Part shown: positions 1-7,878 of the stretch, piece by piece
How positions within the stretch are numbered: the first letter of the stretch is position 1
Layout of the letters: each line of letters opens with the position of its first letter
Origin: Bacteroidaceae bacterium
GTDB lineage: Bacteria > Bacteroidota > Bacteroidia > Bacteroidales > Bacteroidaceae
DNA: 64,000 nucleotides
Direction: 5' to 3'
Assembly (NCBI GenBank): GCA_017547385.1
Contig: JAFYPU010000021.1
Span: forward strand, 49,408-113,407
Notes under the pieces: model-generated
What the model was told of the DNA's origin: nothing
Seen by the model: the letters and a program-made list of their open reading frames with translations, nothing else
The model's database searches: none
Program-made: the position numbers and the translations under genes

Positions 1-1402
1 CGGAGGTTTCTTCGGTATGGAACTGCGAGTGGAAGGGGCTTTTCACCAACAAACGGAAGAACTCATAAAATTCTTTGAAGAGGAGTATGTAAAACATGTC
101 GAAGGGAACATCCTTCTGAACACAAAAGACAATGGTGGCCGATACTGCATCAACAACTTCTCAGAAAGAGAAGATGTTTGGCAAGCCTTGTTGAGAGATT
201 TTCAAGTATATGTGGATACACACTTCACGCTTGATGATTCCGTATTGCGGCGGTTACTATATGGTAACAGCACTTGGGAAAAAGTAATAGAGCCGGGCGA
301 AATCGTTCTAAATGTTCAGGAACAAGACTCAATAAGCAACTACAAAACACGCTTCAGTGACTTAAAAGAAGAAAGCGACAAACTCATTGCTCAGAGACAA
401 TCAGAGAAAGGCATAAGAACTCTTGCTGAAATCGACAACAAATTAAGAGGTATTACAGATCATCTTAACGAACTCCAAAACGAGCTTCAAAACAAAGATA
501 CAACTATTCCCGAAGTAAAAGTCCTCATCAGTAGTATCGAGTTTCAAGTAGGGATGATTTCTTCAGTCCTTAATACATCAAAAGGTAAGGATGAGGTAAA
601 AGATTCCATGGTAGATGGGAAGGATGTAGTTTCAGGCCCTTCCTTAATAAAGCACTTTCCATCTCTTCCCATTCGTATCCCCTTAAATAATATATTGTGT
701 GGAGTTCTCGGTTTTGCTATTGCATGGTTCCTCTTCGGGGTAATGGAACTCGGAAAAGGAGACAGCGAAAGTGGAAAATCTGGTCCTCACGATGAAATCC
801 CCAAGTCTTTGTGTGAATACTATGACAGCACAAATTTAGTGCAATCTTTCAAAAACTTAAAGGAAAGAATTCAATCTGCCACAAAGAACTCAGAATATGA
901 TAAAATCCGTTCTATTATTATAGAAGTTGATACAACAACTGGATGGGCTTACTCCGCATCAGTTAAAAGTGCTCTCTATGAAGCTGCAGGCCGAGCATTA
1001 ATACATGAAAAAAGCACGGATGACTCTACTACAGCAGACACAGAGACTCATGCCAGTTTTGAAGGCAGTGAAGGAGATACATATACTTCACCATACTCTT
1101 TATACAAAATCTCGAGAGTTTATTATAACAGTGAGGACAAGCGCATTTATGTTGAAATTAAAGACGATAAAGGCCAAACTACAAGTCCGATAGAAAATAA
1201 ACTTTGGCTTCATGTTTACAAACCCAATAAAAATAATTACGAACCTTTTAACCATAGTAATCCCTCATCATGTGGTGCAAATCAAAATTACGGCACATAC
1301 AAGTTTGAATTAGTCGATAAAACTAATGACACAATTATAGATTCTCTTACTTGTTATTACAGTAATTCATGGATAAATCTCGTTTCATATCAATCTTATT
1401 AG
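1..1402 (+). CDS. Single-span membrane protein, 5' end cut by window edge
   Basis: I do not recognise this family. The reading frame is open to the left edge, so the ATG at 17 may be internal and the true start may lie outside the window. From that ATG there are 461 residues: a helical, charged N-terminal part of about 220 residues with likely coiled coil at 105-160, one hydrophobic segment at 224-244, then about 215 residues that begin acidic and serine-rich and end in a beta-rich stretch with several cysteines. The 3' end overlaps the next gene by 34 bp, so the two are probably co-transcribed. Its layout, with a membrane span near residue 224 between a helical half and a beta-rich half, matches the third gene of the operon. 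No enzymatic motif is visible, and topology is ambiguous because flanking charges are weak. Confidence 0.7.
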   Translation, partial: GGFFGMELRVEGAFHQQTEELIKFFEEEYVKHVEGNILLNTKDNGGRYCINNFSEREDVWQALLRDFQVYVDTHFTLDDSVLRRLLYGNSTWEKVIEPGEIVLNVQEQDSISNYKTRFSDLKEESDKLIAQRQSEKGIRTLAEIDNKLRGITDHLNELQNELQNKDTTIPEVKVLISSIEFQVGMISSVLNTSKGKDEVKDSMVDGKDVVSGPSLIKHFPSLPIRIPLNNILCGVLGFAIAWFLFGVMELGKGDSESGKSGPHDEIPKSLCEYYDSTNLVQSFKNLKERIQSATKNSEYDKIRSIIIEVDTTTGWAYSASVKSALYEAAGRALIHEKSTDDSTTADTETHASFEGSEGDTYTSPYSLYKISRVYYNSEDKRIYVEIKDDKGQTTSPIENKLWLHVYKPNKNNYEPFNHSNPSSCGANQNYGTYKFELVDKTNDTIIDSLTCYYSNSWINLVSYQSY

Positions 1403-1935
1403 CAATCTTCCTAACATGGGGTTGCGAAAGCAAGCCTAACAAGCCGTTTGACCCGAATGCCGTTGACAGTTTGGCGGAAGCCGAGGAGGATTATCCGGAT
1501 GAGGATATTACGCCTGATGAAGCGGACGATTGCTTCAAAATTCCCTATGTTGAAACTTCAGGAGGCTTAAAAATCATTCCTGTCAGGGTGAACGGCATGC
1601 CGCTGGATATGATTTACGATACCGGGGCCACAGAGACCATGCTTTCGCTCACCGAGGCGCAATATCTTTACAGCAAAGGCTTGCTCACAGAGGACGATTT
1701 CATCGAGACGCAAAGCATGCAGATGGCCGACGGAAGCATCACAGAAGGTTTGCGAATACGGATTAAGCGTTTGGAGGTGGGAACAGGTGAAAATAGTTTC
1801 TACATTGAAAACATCACTGCCACCGTTAGCGGAACTCATAATAGCATGTTATTATTGGGACAAAACGTCATGCAATACTTCCGTTCTATATCAATCGATA
1901 CAGAAGAGGAAATCATAAAATTCTACGAAAAGTAA
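1369..1935 (+). CDS. Retropepsin-like aspartic protease, putative lipoprotein
   Basis: This 188-residue protein has an N-terminal hydrophobic segment ending LTWGC, an imperfect lipobox with Cys19 as the likely lipidated residue. An acidic linker follows at about 33-55. The catalytic signature DTGAT is at 84-88 within a hydrophobic strand, and LLLGQNVM near the C-terminus matches the hydrophobic-hydrophobic-Gly motif of retropepsin folds. Family knowledge says such single-domain clan AA proteases act as homodimers; the substrate is unknown. The start inside the previous gene is favoured because it gives a complete signal sequence. The next gene starts 6 bp after the stop, so the protease lies in the middle of a tight operon with two membrane proteins and may cleave their exposed parts, which is inference. 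Confidence 0.8.
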   Translation: MDKSRFISILLAIFLTWGCESKPNKPFDPNAVDSLAEAEEDYPDEDITPDEADDCFKIPYVETSGGLKIIPVRVNGMPLDMIYDTGATETMLSLTEAQYLYSKGLLTEDDFIETQSMQMADGSITEGLRIRIKRLEVGTGENSFYIENITATVSGTHNSMLLLGQNVMQYFRSISIDTEEEIIKFYEK

Positions 1936-1941
1936 CCATTT

Positions 1942-3294
1942 ATGCTGTTCAACTTTTACGTCTTCACCTGTGCCGGTGAAAAGTTTGACATGTACCCCAT
2001 AGATAGGTGCAAAGAGTTCCTTTCCGTCTATGCCCAAGAGACATCGACGGGGAGTGCCATCCGCATTCATCGTCATCAAGATTTGTGCTATCACATCTAC
2101 ACCCGAAAAATTCAGAAAACAGCCGATGCTCCCGTCATAGGCTTTGCCTTAGTGTTCAACAATGCTTATTGCAAGGACGACTATTCCCGGATATTTCATC
2201 TCTTTGAGGATATATATTCGTGGATGGCAACATGGAAACGTTTTATTCAATTGGACAACAATGGTCGATTAAATTTCACATTTCAAAAGTTGTCGGAGAA
2301 GCAGACGGAAATATCCCAAATTAAACAACGTTTGCAGGACACCATCGATCAAGCCTTTTCCAAAAGTTTCGCAACACTCCCTGCACCTACATACAACGGG
2401 AATATTTATCATCTGAATCTTTTGGAAAACACCGTTCAACCCCTCGGGACTCTGCTACAGTACTATGATAAGATCCGTATTACAGACAATCCTATACCCA
2501 CCGAGTTGGAAGTTGCCGGTGAACTCCTAAGGTTAAAGACTGAAGAGTACAAGAAACTGACTGAAGCATACAAACAACTGCAGAAAGAAAAAACACAGCA
2601 AACTCGCGCTGCCTGGCTTCTGTTCTTGCTTATAATTTGTCTCATAGGTGGGGGCATTCTTTGGCAAAGAAACAAAAGAAACTCAGGAGAAATCCAGAGT
2701 CTAAACAGCACTTTGGTTCAAAGAGACAGTATCATTGCAAAAAGACGAGAAACTATCGGCGTGTTGCGAGATTCCGTGCAAGGGTGTTTGCAAAGCATTG
2801 AACATTTACGCAGTTCGCTAACCTCCATGACAAACATCAATTTCCCGTTGGGTGCTCCTAGTACAGATAATACAAGTAGCGACAATAGTTACATTATGTG
2901 GCTTTATGCCAACAATCCGGTGAAATTACAGTCTTTCAAAGTCAGACCTGCTAATTCCAATAGCTTTACGCTAAGTCTTTACAATAGTTCCGATGAACTG
3001 ATAGCCTCTTCATCGGTTTCTGCAAGCGGCGGAAGTTGGTTGACCGTGGATGTAAGCAGTGCCGGTTGGATTTTGCAGTCCGGCTACTATTACATCCGTA
3101 TTTCTTCTCCCAACGGAAACAGTCTTTGTTGGCATAGTTCAAACGATGAAGAGTTCAGGAGATATTCCCGTGGCCCATTACGCATCACGGGCTGCTGTTC
3201 TTACGATAGTCGAAACAATAGTGATGCCAAAAGCAAACACGGATATTATCAATACTTCTACGACATTCGTTATTCCCTCTACGCCGGCAACTGA
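1942..3294 (+). CDS. Single-span membrane protein with coiled coils, function unknown
   Basis: The 450 residues have no name I can support. Residues 1-185 form a mixed soluble domain containing a VIGFALVFNN strand. Residues 185-222 and 245-290 look like coiled coil around one membrane span at 224-241. Residues about 310-450 form a Ser/Asn-rich beta domain resembling an extracellular beta-sandwich. The C-terminal flank of the span (QRNKRN) is as basic as the N-terminal flank, so orientation is uncertain. It lies 6 bp behind the retropepsin-like gene and shares architecture and span position with the first gene of the operon. Signalling or envelope sensing is possible, but nothing in the sequence proves it. 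Confidence 0.7.
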   Translation: MLFNFYVFTCAGEKFDMYPIDRCKEFLSVYAQETSTGSAIRIHRHQDLCYHIYTRKIQKTADAPVIGFALVFNNAYCKDDYSRIFHLFEDIYSWMATWKRFIQLDNNGRLNFTFQKLSEKQTEISQIKQRLQDTIDQAFSKSFATLPAPTYNGNIYHLNLLENTVQPLGTLLQYYDKIRITDNPIPTELEVAGELLRLKTEEYKKLTEAYKQLQKEKTQQTRAAWLLFLLIICLIGGGILWQRNKRNSGEIQSLNSTLVQRDSIIAKRRETIGVLRDSVQGCLQSIEHLRSSLTSMTNINFPLGAPSTDNTSSDNSYIMWLYANNPVKLQSFKVRPANSNSFTLSLYNSSDELIASSSVSASGGSWLTVDVSSAGWILQSGYYYIRISSPNGNSLCWHSSNDEEFRRYSRGPLRITGCCSYDSRNNSDAKSKHGYYQYFYDIRYSLYAGN

Positions 3295-3324
3295 CTTCTG
3301 AGGCCGCTCAAGTGTTCGAAGCGC

Positions 3325-3362
3325 AAGGCGCGATGCTCTCCTTTCACGGAACATCGCGCCTT
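3325..3362. terminator. Hairpin between convergent genes
   Basis: An 11-bp perfect stem (AAGGCGCGATG with CATCGCGCCTT) surrounds a 16-nt loop between two convergent genes. There is no long T run on either strand, so it is a probable rather than certain bidirectional terminator. Confidence 0.5.
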
Positions 3363-3395
3363 GTTGCATATAAGAACTTTTTCAGTGCTTTCCCA

Positions 3396-5585
3396 TCACC
3401 ATGCCTGCGATCCGCAAATGCCTCGCCGCAGTTGATCGGCTTGCACATAGGGCAGGCGGCGAGCAAAGTCGGACCACGAACGGACGGACTGCGGCGTCCA
3501 AGCCACTTCGGCCAGTGCCAAAGCGCGCGGATAGGCTTGATAGTGCACGCGCTCGGCGGAGTTGATGCATTCGCTCCACAGGGTGCCGGCCACACCGGCC
3601 AGGTTGGTTTTCTCAAAATCATTGCCCATTCCCCAAGCAGGGTCGAGCGAATAGGTGCGCTGCAAGGGGTTGATGGGCATGCCCCAGTTCACTTCGGGCA
3701 TGTCGCCGGCAGCCATCGGATAGTCGAAGTAGCAGTATTCACCGGGGCACAGCATGATGCGTGCGCCGTTGCTCTGCGCGGCGCGGATGGCCGCCTCGGT
3801 GAGTCCGTGTCGCCAGGCAAAGGTGATACACCCGGGTTGGATTTCGCGGAAGTCGGTTTCGTACCAGAACATCGGCGTTTTTCCATGCACGGTGCGCAGG
3901 GTGTCGATGACGCGGTCGAAGAGGTATTTCTGCAAATGGTGGTTGTCGTCGCGCACATCGCGGTCGATGCCGAGGCTGCGCTTCAGGGCTTTGCACTTGT
4001 CGCACTCTGTCCATGCTGCCAAGGGAGGCATACCGGCTTCGTCGCCGCCCAGATGCACGTAGGGTGAAGGGAAGATGTCAGCCAATTCGGCAAAGACTTT
4101 TCCGAGAAACTCGTAAACAAACGGTTCGCCCGGACAGAGCAATTCGTTGGACACCCCGCAAGTGGTGCGAATGGGCACGTGCTTGCCGCCACAGGTGAGT
4201 TGCGGATAGCAGTGGATGGCCGCGACCTCGTGACCGGGCAGTTCGATTTCGGGAATCAGTTGCACGTGATAGCGGGCGGCAAAGGCCACCAGCTCGCGCA
4301 TCTCTGCTTGTGTGTAATAGCCGCTGATGGGCATCTGCATGTCGTCCATGCCTACACGCGCCGTGCCCTGCTCCACAAGGCGTGGGAAGGCTTTTATCTC
4401 AATGCGCCACGCCTGGTCGTCCACCAGATGCAGGTGCAGGGCGTTGTACTTGTAGCGCGCCATCTCTGCGATGAATGCTTTCAGGTCGTCCACGGGGCGG
4501 AAGATGCGTGCGGGGTCAACCATAAGTTCGCGCAAGCCCAGGCGCGGCCCGTCGACCACAGCCATCTGCGGAATGGAGGCGCAACGCCCCACGGGCGTGG
4601 AGGCCATCACCTGGTCGAGAGTCATGAGCCCGTAGAACACTCCGGCGGCACTGCCTCCGCGAATGCAGATCTCGTCTGCGCTGACCGACAAGCGATATGC
4701 CTCGCTCTCCAGTCCGGACTGCAAGAGCAGGCGTATCCTTGCCCCCTTCGCTCCCGTCTGCACACGGGCCTCGGTGCGCTGCTCCAGGATGCGGAGGCAG
4801 TGGGTGCGTTCATTGTTCAGCTCGGGCGCAGCTTCGATGCTGATTTTCCGATCGAAGCAAAAACCCTCACCACCGGTGAGCGTGAGCAGTGCCGGTTGTG
4901 GAATGACCACCGGCATCACCACTTCGGGCAAGGTCTCCGTTCTGTCCCCGAAGAAACATTTCCAACCCTCGGCAGCGCGATAGGCACGTTCCGAGCCACG
5001 GGGCACTTCCAGACGGACGCGCCGCAGGTCTATCCCCTCAAACGCTGTCGGGGCACAAACCGGAGGAACGGCACTTCCCACACGGACACGCCGCAGAGAG
5101 GTGAGACGCGAAAAAGCAAAATCGCCGATGCGTTGCAGACTGTCTGCCGGCAGATTGATTTCCGTGAGACGCGCACATCCGGAGAATGCCGCCGTTCCCA
5201 CTTCGCACACCGTGGGAGGAATGCGAAGCTCGCCTTGCAAACTGTCGCAGGCGAAGAATGCTTGCCGACCGATGCTCTTCAATTGTTCGGGTAGCACCAC
5301 GGACTGCAGTCGATGCCGACTGTGCAAAGCGTTGTCGGGGATATGCGCCACACGAGCTGCCGAAAGGTCGAGCCGGGCGAGCTGCCAGCACAAGTCGCGC
5401 AACTGCCGGAAATCGGAATTGCCGCGCGTGGTCAATTGCCCCGTGAGCCGCACTTCGCGCACAGCGGCTTTGGCTTTGGGCGAACAGAGCGTGATATGAG
5501 TGGTGTCGATGCGTTGGGCCGAGAGTGGCAGGACCACACCGCCGAGACTTATCAGAAATAGAGCGGAAAGGAAGTTTGTTTTCAT
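3396..5585 (-). CDS. Exported GH20 beta-N-acetylhexosaminidase with N-terminal leucine-rich repeats
   Basis: The protein has 729 residues and a signal peptide ending LSAQ at about residue 24. Residues 60-200 contain BspA-type leucine-rich repeats (LKSIGRQAFFACDSL, LQRIGDFAFSRLTSL). Residues about 222-340 match the GH20 accessory domain. The catalytic barrel runs from about 345 to 700, with YNALHLHLVDDQAWRIEIK near 380-398 and the Asp-Glu pair of HLGGDE at 515-516. GH20 enzymes remove terminal GlcNAc or GalNAc by substrate-assisted catalysis, so host glycans or mucin are plausible substrates. Placing LRRs in front of a GH20 enzyme is unusual and may provide binding to a surface or host protein. 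The gene is transcribed alone, away from the DUF2059 gene. Confidence 0.92.
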   Translation of the reverse strand: MKTNFLSALFLISLGGVVLPLSAQRIDTTHITLCSPKAKAAVREVRLTGQLTTRGNSDFRQLRDLCWQLARLDLSAARVAHIPDNALHSRHRLQSVVLPEQLKSIGRQAFFACDSLQGELRIPPTVCEVGTAAFSGCARLTEINLPADSLQRIGDFAFSRLTSLRRVRVGSAVPPVCAPTAFEGIDLRRVRLEVPRGSERAYRAAEGWKCFFGDRTETLPEVVMPVVIPQPALLTLTGGEGFCFDRKISIEAAPELNNERTHCLRILEQRTEARVQTGAKGARIRLLLQSGLESEAYRLSVSADEICIRGGSAAGVFYGLMTLDQVMASTPVGRCASIPQMAVVDGPRLGLRELMVDPARIFRPVDDLKAFIAEMARYKYNALHLHLVDDQAWRIEIKAFPRLVEQGTARVGMDDMQMPISGYYTQAEMRELVAFAARYHVQLIPEIELPGHEVAAIHCYPQLTCGGKHVPIRTTCGVSNELLCPGEPFVYEFLGKVFAELADIFPSPYVHLGGDEAGMPPLAAWTECDKCKALKRSLGIDRDVRDDNHHLQKYLFDRVIDTLRTVHGKTPMFWYETDFREIQPGCITFAWRHGLTEAAIRAAQSNGARIMLCPGEYCYFDYPMAAGDMPEVNWGMPINPLQRTYSLDPAWGMGNDFEKTNLAGVAGTLWSECINSAERVHYQAYPRALALAEVAWTPQSVRSWSDFARRLPYVQADQLRRGICGSQAW

Positions 5586-5605
5586 ACGTCCTTGATTGAT
5601 TTCTA

Positions 5606-5706
5606 CTTACACTTTGTCAGAAAAACCTCCTCCGGGGAAGCAAAAATTTACAAGCACTGCAGATTTTTTTGCAGTGCTTGCAGAAAATTCTGCAAGGCGT
5701 GCGCAG
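5606..5706. repeat. 21-nt-period array, copy 1 (five unit positions)
   Basis: Fifteen-nt units start at 5606, 5627, 5648, 5669 and 5690, exactly 21 nt apart, with spacers aaaaac, aaaaat, attttt and aaaatt. The first unit ends CACTTTGTCAG, the third is TTACAAGCACTGCAG, the fourth TTGCAGTGCTTGCAG. The last unit has two extra bases. The array lies upstream of the hexosaminidase gene and downstream of the DUF2059 gene. Confidence 0.85.
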
Positions 5707-5735
5707 AATCGGGAGAAGCCCACAGGGCTTTTCAC

Positions 5736-5789
5736 GTTATGCCGAGCCGAAGCTGAATTTGGTAAAACAAAATTCTGCAGTGCTTGCAG
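5736..5789. repeat. Solo 15-nt unit next to a GCCGAGCCG-type repeat fragment
   Basis: One complete unit, CTGCAGTGCTTGCAG, sits at 5775-5789. It is preceded at 5738-5770 by TTATGCCGAGCCGAAGC and an ATTTGG stretch, which resembles 41391-41425 and, less well, 24868-24900. These appear to be fragments of a second dispersed intergenic repeat. Confidence 0.6.
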
Positions 5790-5816
5790 ATTTCCCCACA
5801 AAGGAGGCCGGATTTT

Positions 5817-6248
5817 TCATTGCATGGCATTCATGATGACCTGCTGCAGTTTGGGCTGCCACTGCACCACATAGGGTTGCAGTTCCTGCGTGCTGACCAC
5901 TGAGAACTTCTTCATCTTCTTACCCACCGGGGTTTCATAAAAACGGTTGATGGCTTTCAAATCCTCCACGGTGAAGTATTTTTTGTAGACCGGCATCACG
6001 GACGGAATGAAATCCTCACGAAAACTTTTCGTCACGGCAGCCACCACCTTCTGCAATTGGGATTCGGGCAGTCCGCCCTGCATGCGGAGCGTTGATATCA
6101 TCGTTCCGGAAAAGGTCTGTTCGACACCGGAATTTTCAAGAAACAGCTCCATCTCATGCTGATACTCCTTGGGGTTTTCAACTTGTGCTTGCACGGTGAG
6201 CGCAAAGGCTGCCAACAAAACGAACAATGCTTTTTTCATAATCGACAA
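5817..6248 (-). CDS. Exported DUF2059 protein
   Basis: The 143-residue protein starts with a signal peptide (to about residue 22, ending VQAQ). The rest is helical and matches the DUF2059 family, with the characteristic core FYETPVGKKM near 104-113 and a C-terminal helical segment. Family members are small periplasmic helical proteins without an assigned reaction. MSIMKK offers two possible starts three residues apart. The gene stands alone: ahcY diverges upstream, and the repeat array and hexosaminidase lie downstream. Nothing indicates regulation. Confidence 0.8.
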   Translation of the reverse strand: MSIMKKALFVLLAAFALTVQAQVENPKEYQHEMELFLENSGVEQTFSGTMISTLRMQGGLPESQLQKVVAAVTKSFREDFIPSVMPVYKKYFTVEDLKAINRFYETPVGKKMKKFSVVSTQELQPYVVQWQPKLQQVIMNAMQ

Positions 6249-6369
6249 AGGTTTTTAAGAGTTTACGAAAAGGTTAGCGCAGCCCCACTCCACCCCTACC
6301 GAAAACGGAAAATGCGGCCGGAGATGCAGGCTGACGGTTTCAAAGTTACGGTTTTCGCAGAGAAATAAT

Positions 6370-6377
6370 TACTTTTG
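6370..6377 (+). promoter_or_regulatory. -7 element upstream of ahcY
   Basis: TACTTTTG matches the Bacteroidales -7 consensus TAnnTTTG and lies 64 bp before the ahcY start. No convincing TTTG -33 box is found 19-21 nt upstream, so support is moderate. Nothing else identifiable occupies 6249-6441. Confidence 0.55.
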
Positions 6378-6441
6378 CACCATAAATATATTAATAATAT
6401 ACGCCCACGCGTGCGTATCCATCTCCTAAACACACAAAACG

Positions 6442-7857
6442 ATGCAAGAAATTTTCTCATCGCTGCCCTACAAAGTGGCAGACATCTCACAAGCCGACTT
6501 CGGGCGCAAAGAAATTGAAATTGCCGAACACGAAATGCCGGGACTCATGGCCCTGCGCGAAAAATATGCCGCCGAACAACCGCTGCGCGGCGCACGCATC
6601 ATGGGCTCCCTGCACATGACCATCCAGACGGCAGTGCTGATCGAGACCCTGCGAGCCCTGGGCGCCGAAGTGCGTTGGTGCTCATGCAACATCTATTCCA
6701 CACAAGACCATGCCGCAGCCGCCATGGCCGCCGCAGGAGTGGGCGTTTTTGCCTGGAAGGGCGAAAGTCTGGAAGACTATTGGTGGTGCACACTGCAAGC
6801 CATGAACTTCCCCGGCGGACAACTCCCGAACCTCATCGTCGACGATGGAGGCGACGCCACACTGATGATACACCTCGGAGCACAGGCCGAAAAAGATGCC
6901 TCCGTGCTCGACACCCCCTCGGGTAGCGGAGACGAAGCCGCACTCAAAGACTTGTTGAAACAGGTCCTCGCGGCCGACAACACACGTTGGCAGCGCAGTG
7001 CCGCAGAACTGCGCGGCGTGAGTGAGGAAACCACCACCGGCGTTCACCGCTTGTATCAGATGATGGAGCGCGGCGAACTGCTTTTCCCCGCCTTCAATGT
7101 CAACGACTCCGTTACGAAGTCGAAATTCGACAACCTCTACGGCTGCCGCGAGAGCCTGGCCGACGGCATCAAGCGTGCCACCGATGTGATGATTGCCGGC
7201 AAGGTGTGCGTCGTGGCAGGCTATGGAGAAGTGGGCAAAGGCTGTGCACAGAGCATGCGCTCTTATGGTGCAAGAGTCATCGTTACGGAGATTGACCCCA
7301 TCTGCGCTTTGCAAGCTGCCATGGAGGGCTTCGAGGTTCTCACAATGGAAGAGGCAGCACCGCTGGGCAATATCTTCGTCACCACAACCGGCAACATCGA
7401 TGTCATCACCACCGAGCACATGGCTGCCATGCCCGACCAGGCAATTGTGTGCAACATCGGACATTTCGACAGTGAGATTCAGGTGGAAGCCCTCAAGCAT
7501 TTGCCCGGCATCAAGTGCACCAACATCAAACCGCAAGTGGACAGTTACCAATTTGCCGACGGCCACCGCATCACGCTGCTCGCCGACGGCCGCCTTGTCA
7601 ACTTGGGCTGCGCCACCGGCCACCCCTCGTTCGTGATGTCAAACTCCTTCACCAACCAGACGCTGGCGCAAATCGAACTTTTCACAAAGCCTTACGAAAT
7701 CGGTGTATACCGTCTGCCGAAACACTTGGACGAGGAAGTGGCTCGCCTCCACCTTGCCCGAATCGGCGTGCACCTCACAAAACTTTCGCAAGCGCAGGCC
7801 GACTACATCGGTGTGCCCGTGGAAGGTCCTTACAAGCCCGAACATTATCGCTATTAG
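6442..7857 (+). CDS. ahcY: Adenosylhomocysteinase (S-adenosylhomocysteine hydrolase)
   Basis: This NAD-dependent enzyme splits S-adenosylhomocysteine to adenosine and homocysteine, clearing the by-product of methyl transfer. The 471-residue length fits the bacterial form. Visible motifs are [20 protein letters not shown] at the N-terminus, the NAD-binding GYGEVGKG near 259-266, [10 protein letters not shown] near 394, and the conserved C-terminus [10 protein letters not shown]. The usual Asp in GYGDVGKG is Glu here, a conservative change. A -7 promoter element lies upstream, and yfhO starts 21 bp after the stop, suggesting read-through. Confidence 0.96.
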   Translation: MQEIFSSLPYKVADISQADFGRKEIEIAEHEMPGLMALREKYAAEQPLRGARIMGSLHMTIQTAVLIETLRALGAEVRWCSCNIYSTQDHAAAAMAAAGVGVFAWKGESLEDYWWCTLQAMNFPGGQLPNLIVDDGGDATLMIHLGAQAEKDASVLDTPSGSGDEAALKDLLKQVLAADNTRWQRSAAELRGVSEETTTGVHRLYQMMERGELLFPAFNVNDSVTKSKFDNLYGCRESLADGIKRATDVMIAGKVCVVAGYGEVGKGCAQSMRSYGARVIVTEIDPICALQAAMEGFEVLTMEEAAPLGNIFVTTTGNIDVITTEHMAAMPDQAIVCNIGHFDSEIQVEALKHLPGIKCTNIKPQVDSYQFADGHRITLLADGRLVNLGCATGHPSFVMSNSFTNQTLAQIELFTKPYEIGVYRLPKHLDEEVARLHLARIGVHLTKLSQAQADYIGVPVEGPYKPEHYRY

Positions 7858-7878
7858 TATTCCGAAACCCACAAACAC

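Noticed and set aside
4179-5294. Long open frame on the plus strand (371 codons) opposite the hexosaminidase gene
   Set aside because: It lies wholly antisense to a well-supported enzyme, has no recognisable domain and has the low-complexity composition of a shadow frame.
6249-6441. SAH or SAM riboswitch upstream of ahcY
   Set aside because: No recognisable conserved core or pairing pattern was found by eye in the leader.
6682-7623. Minus-strand frame opposite ahcY
   Set aside because: Shadow of the conserved ahcY coding sequence without any family motif.
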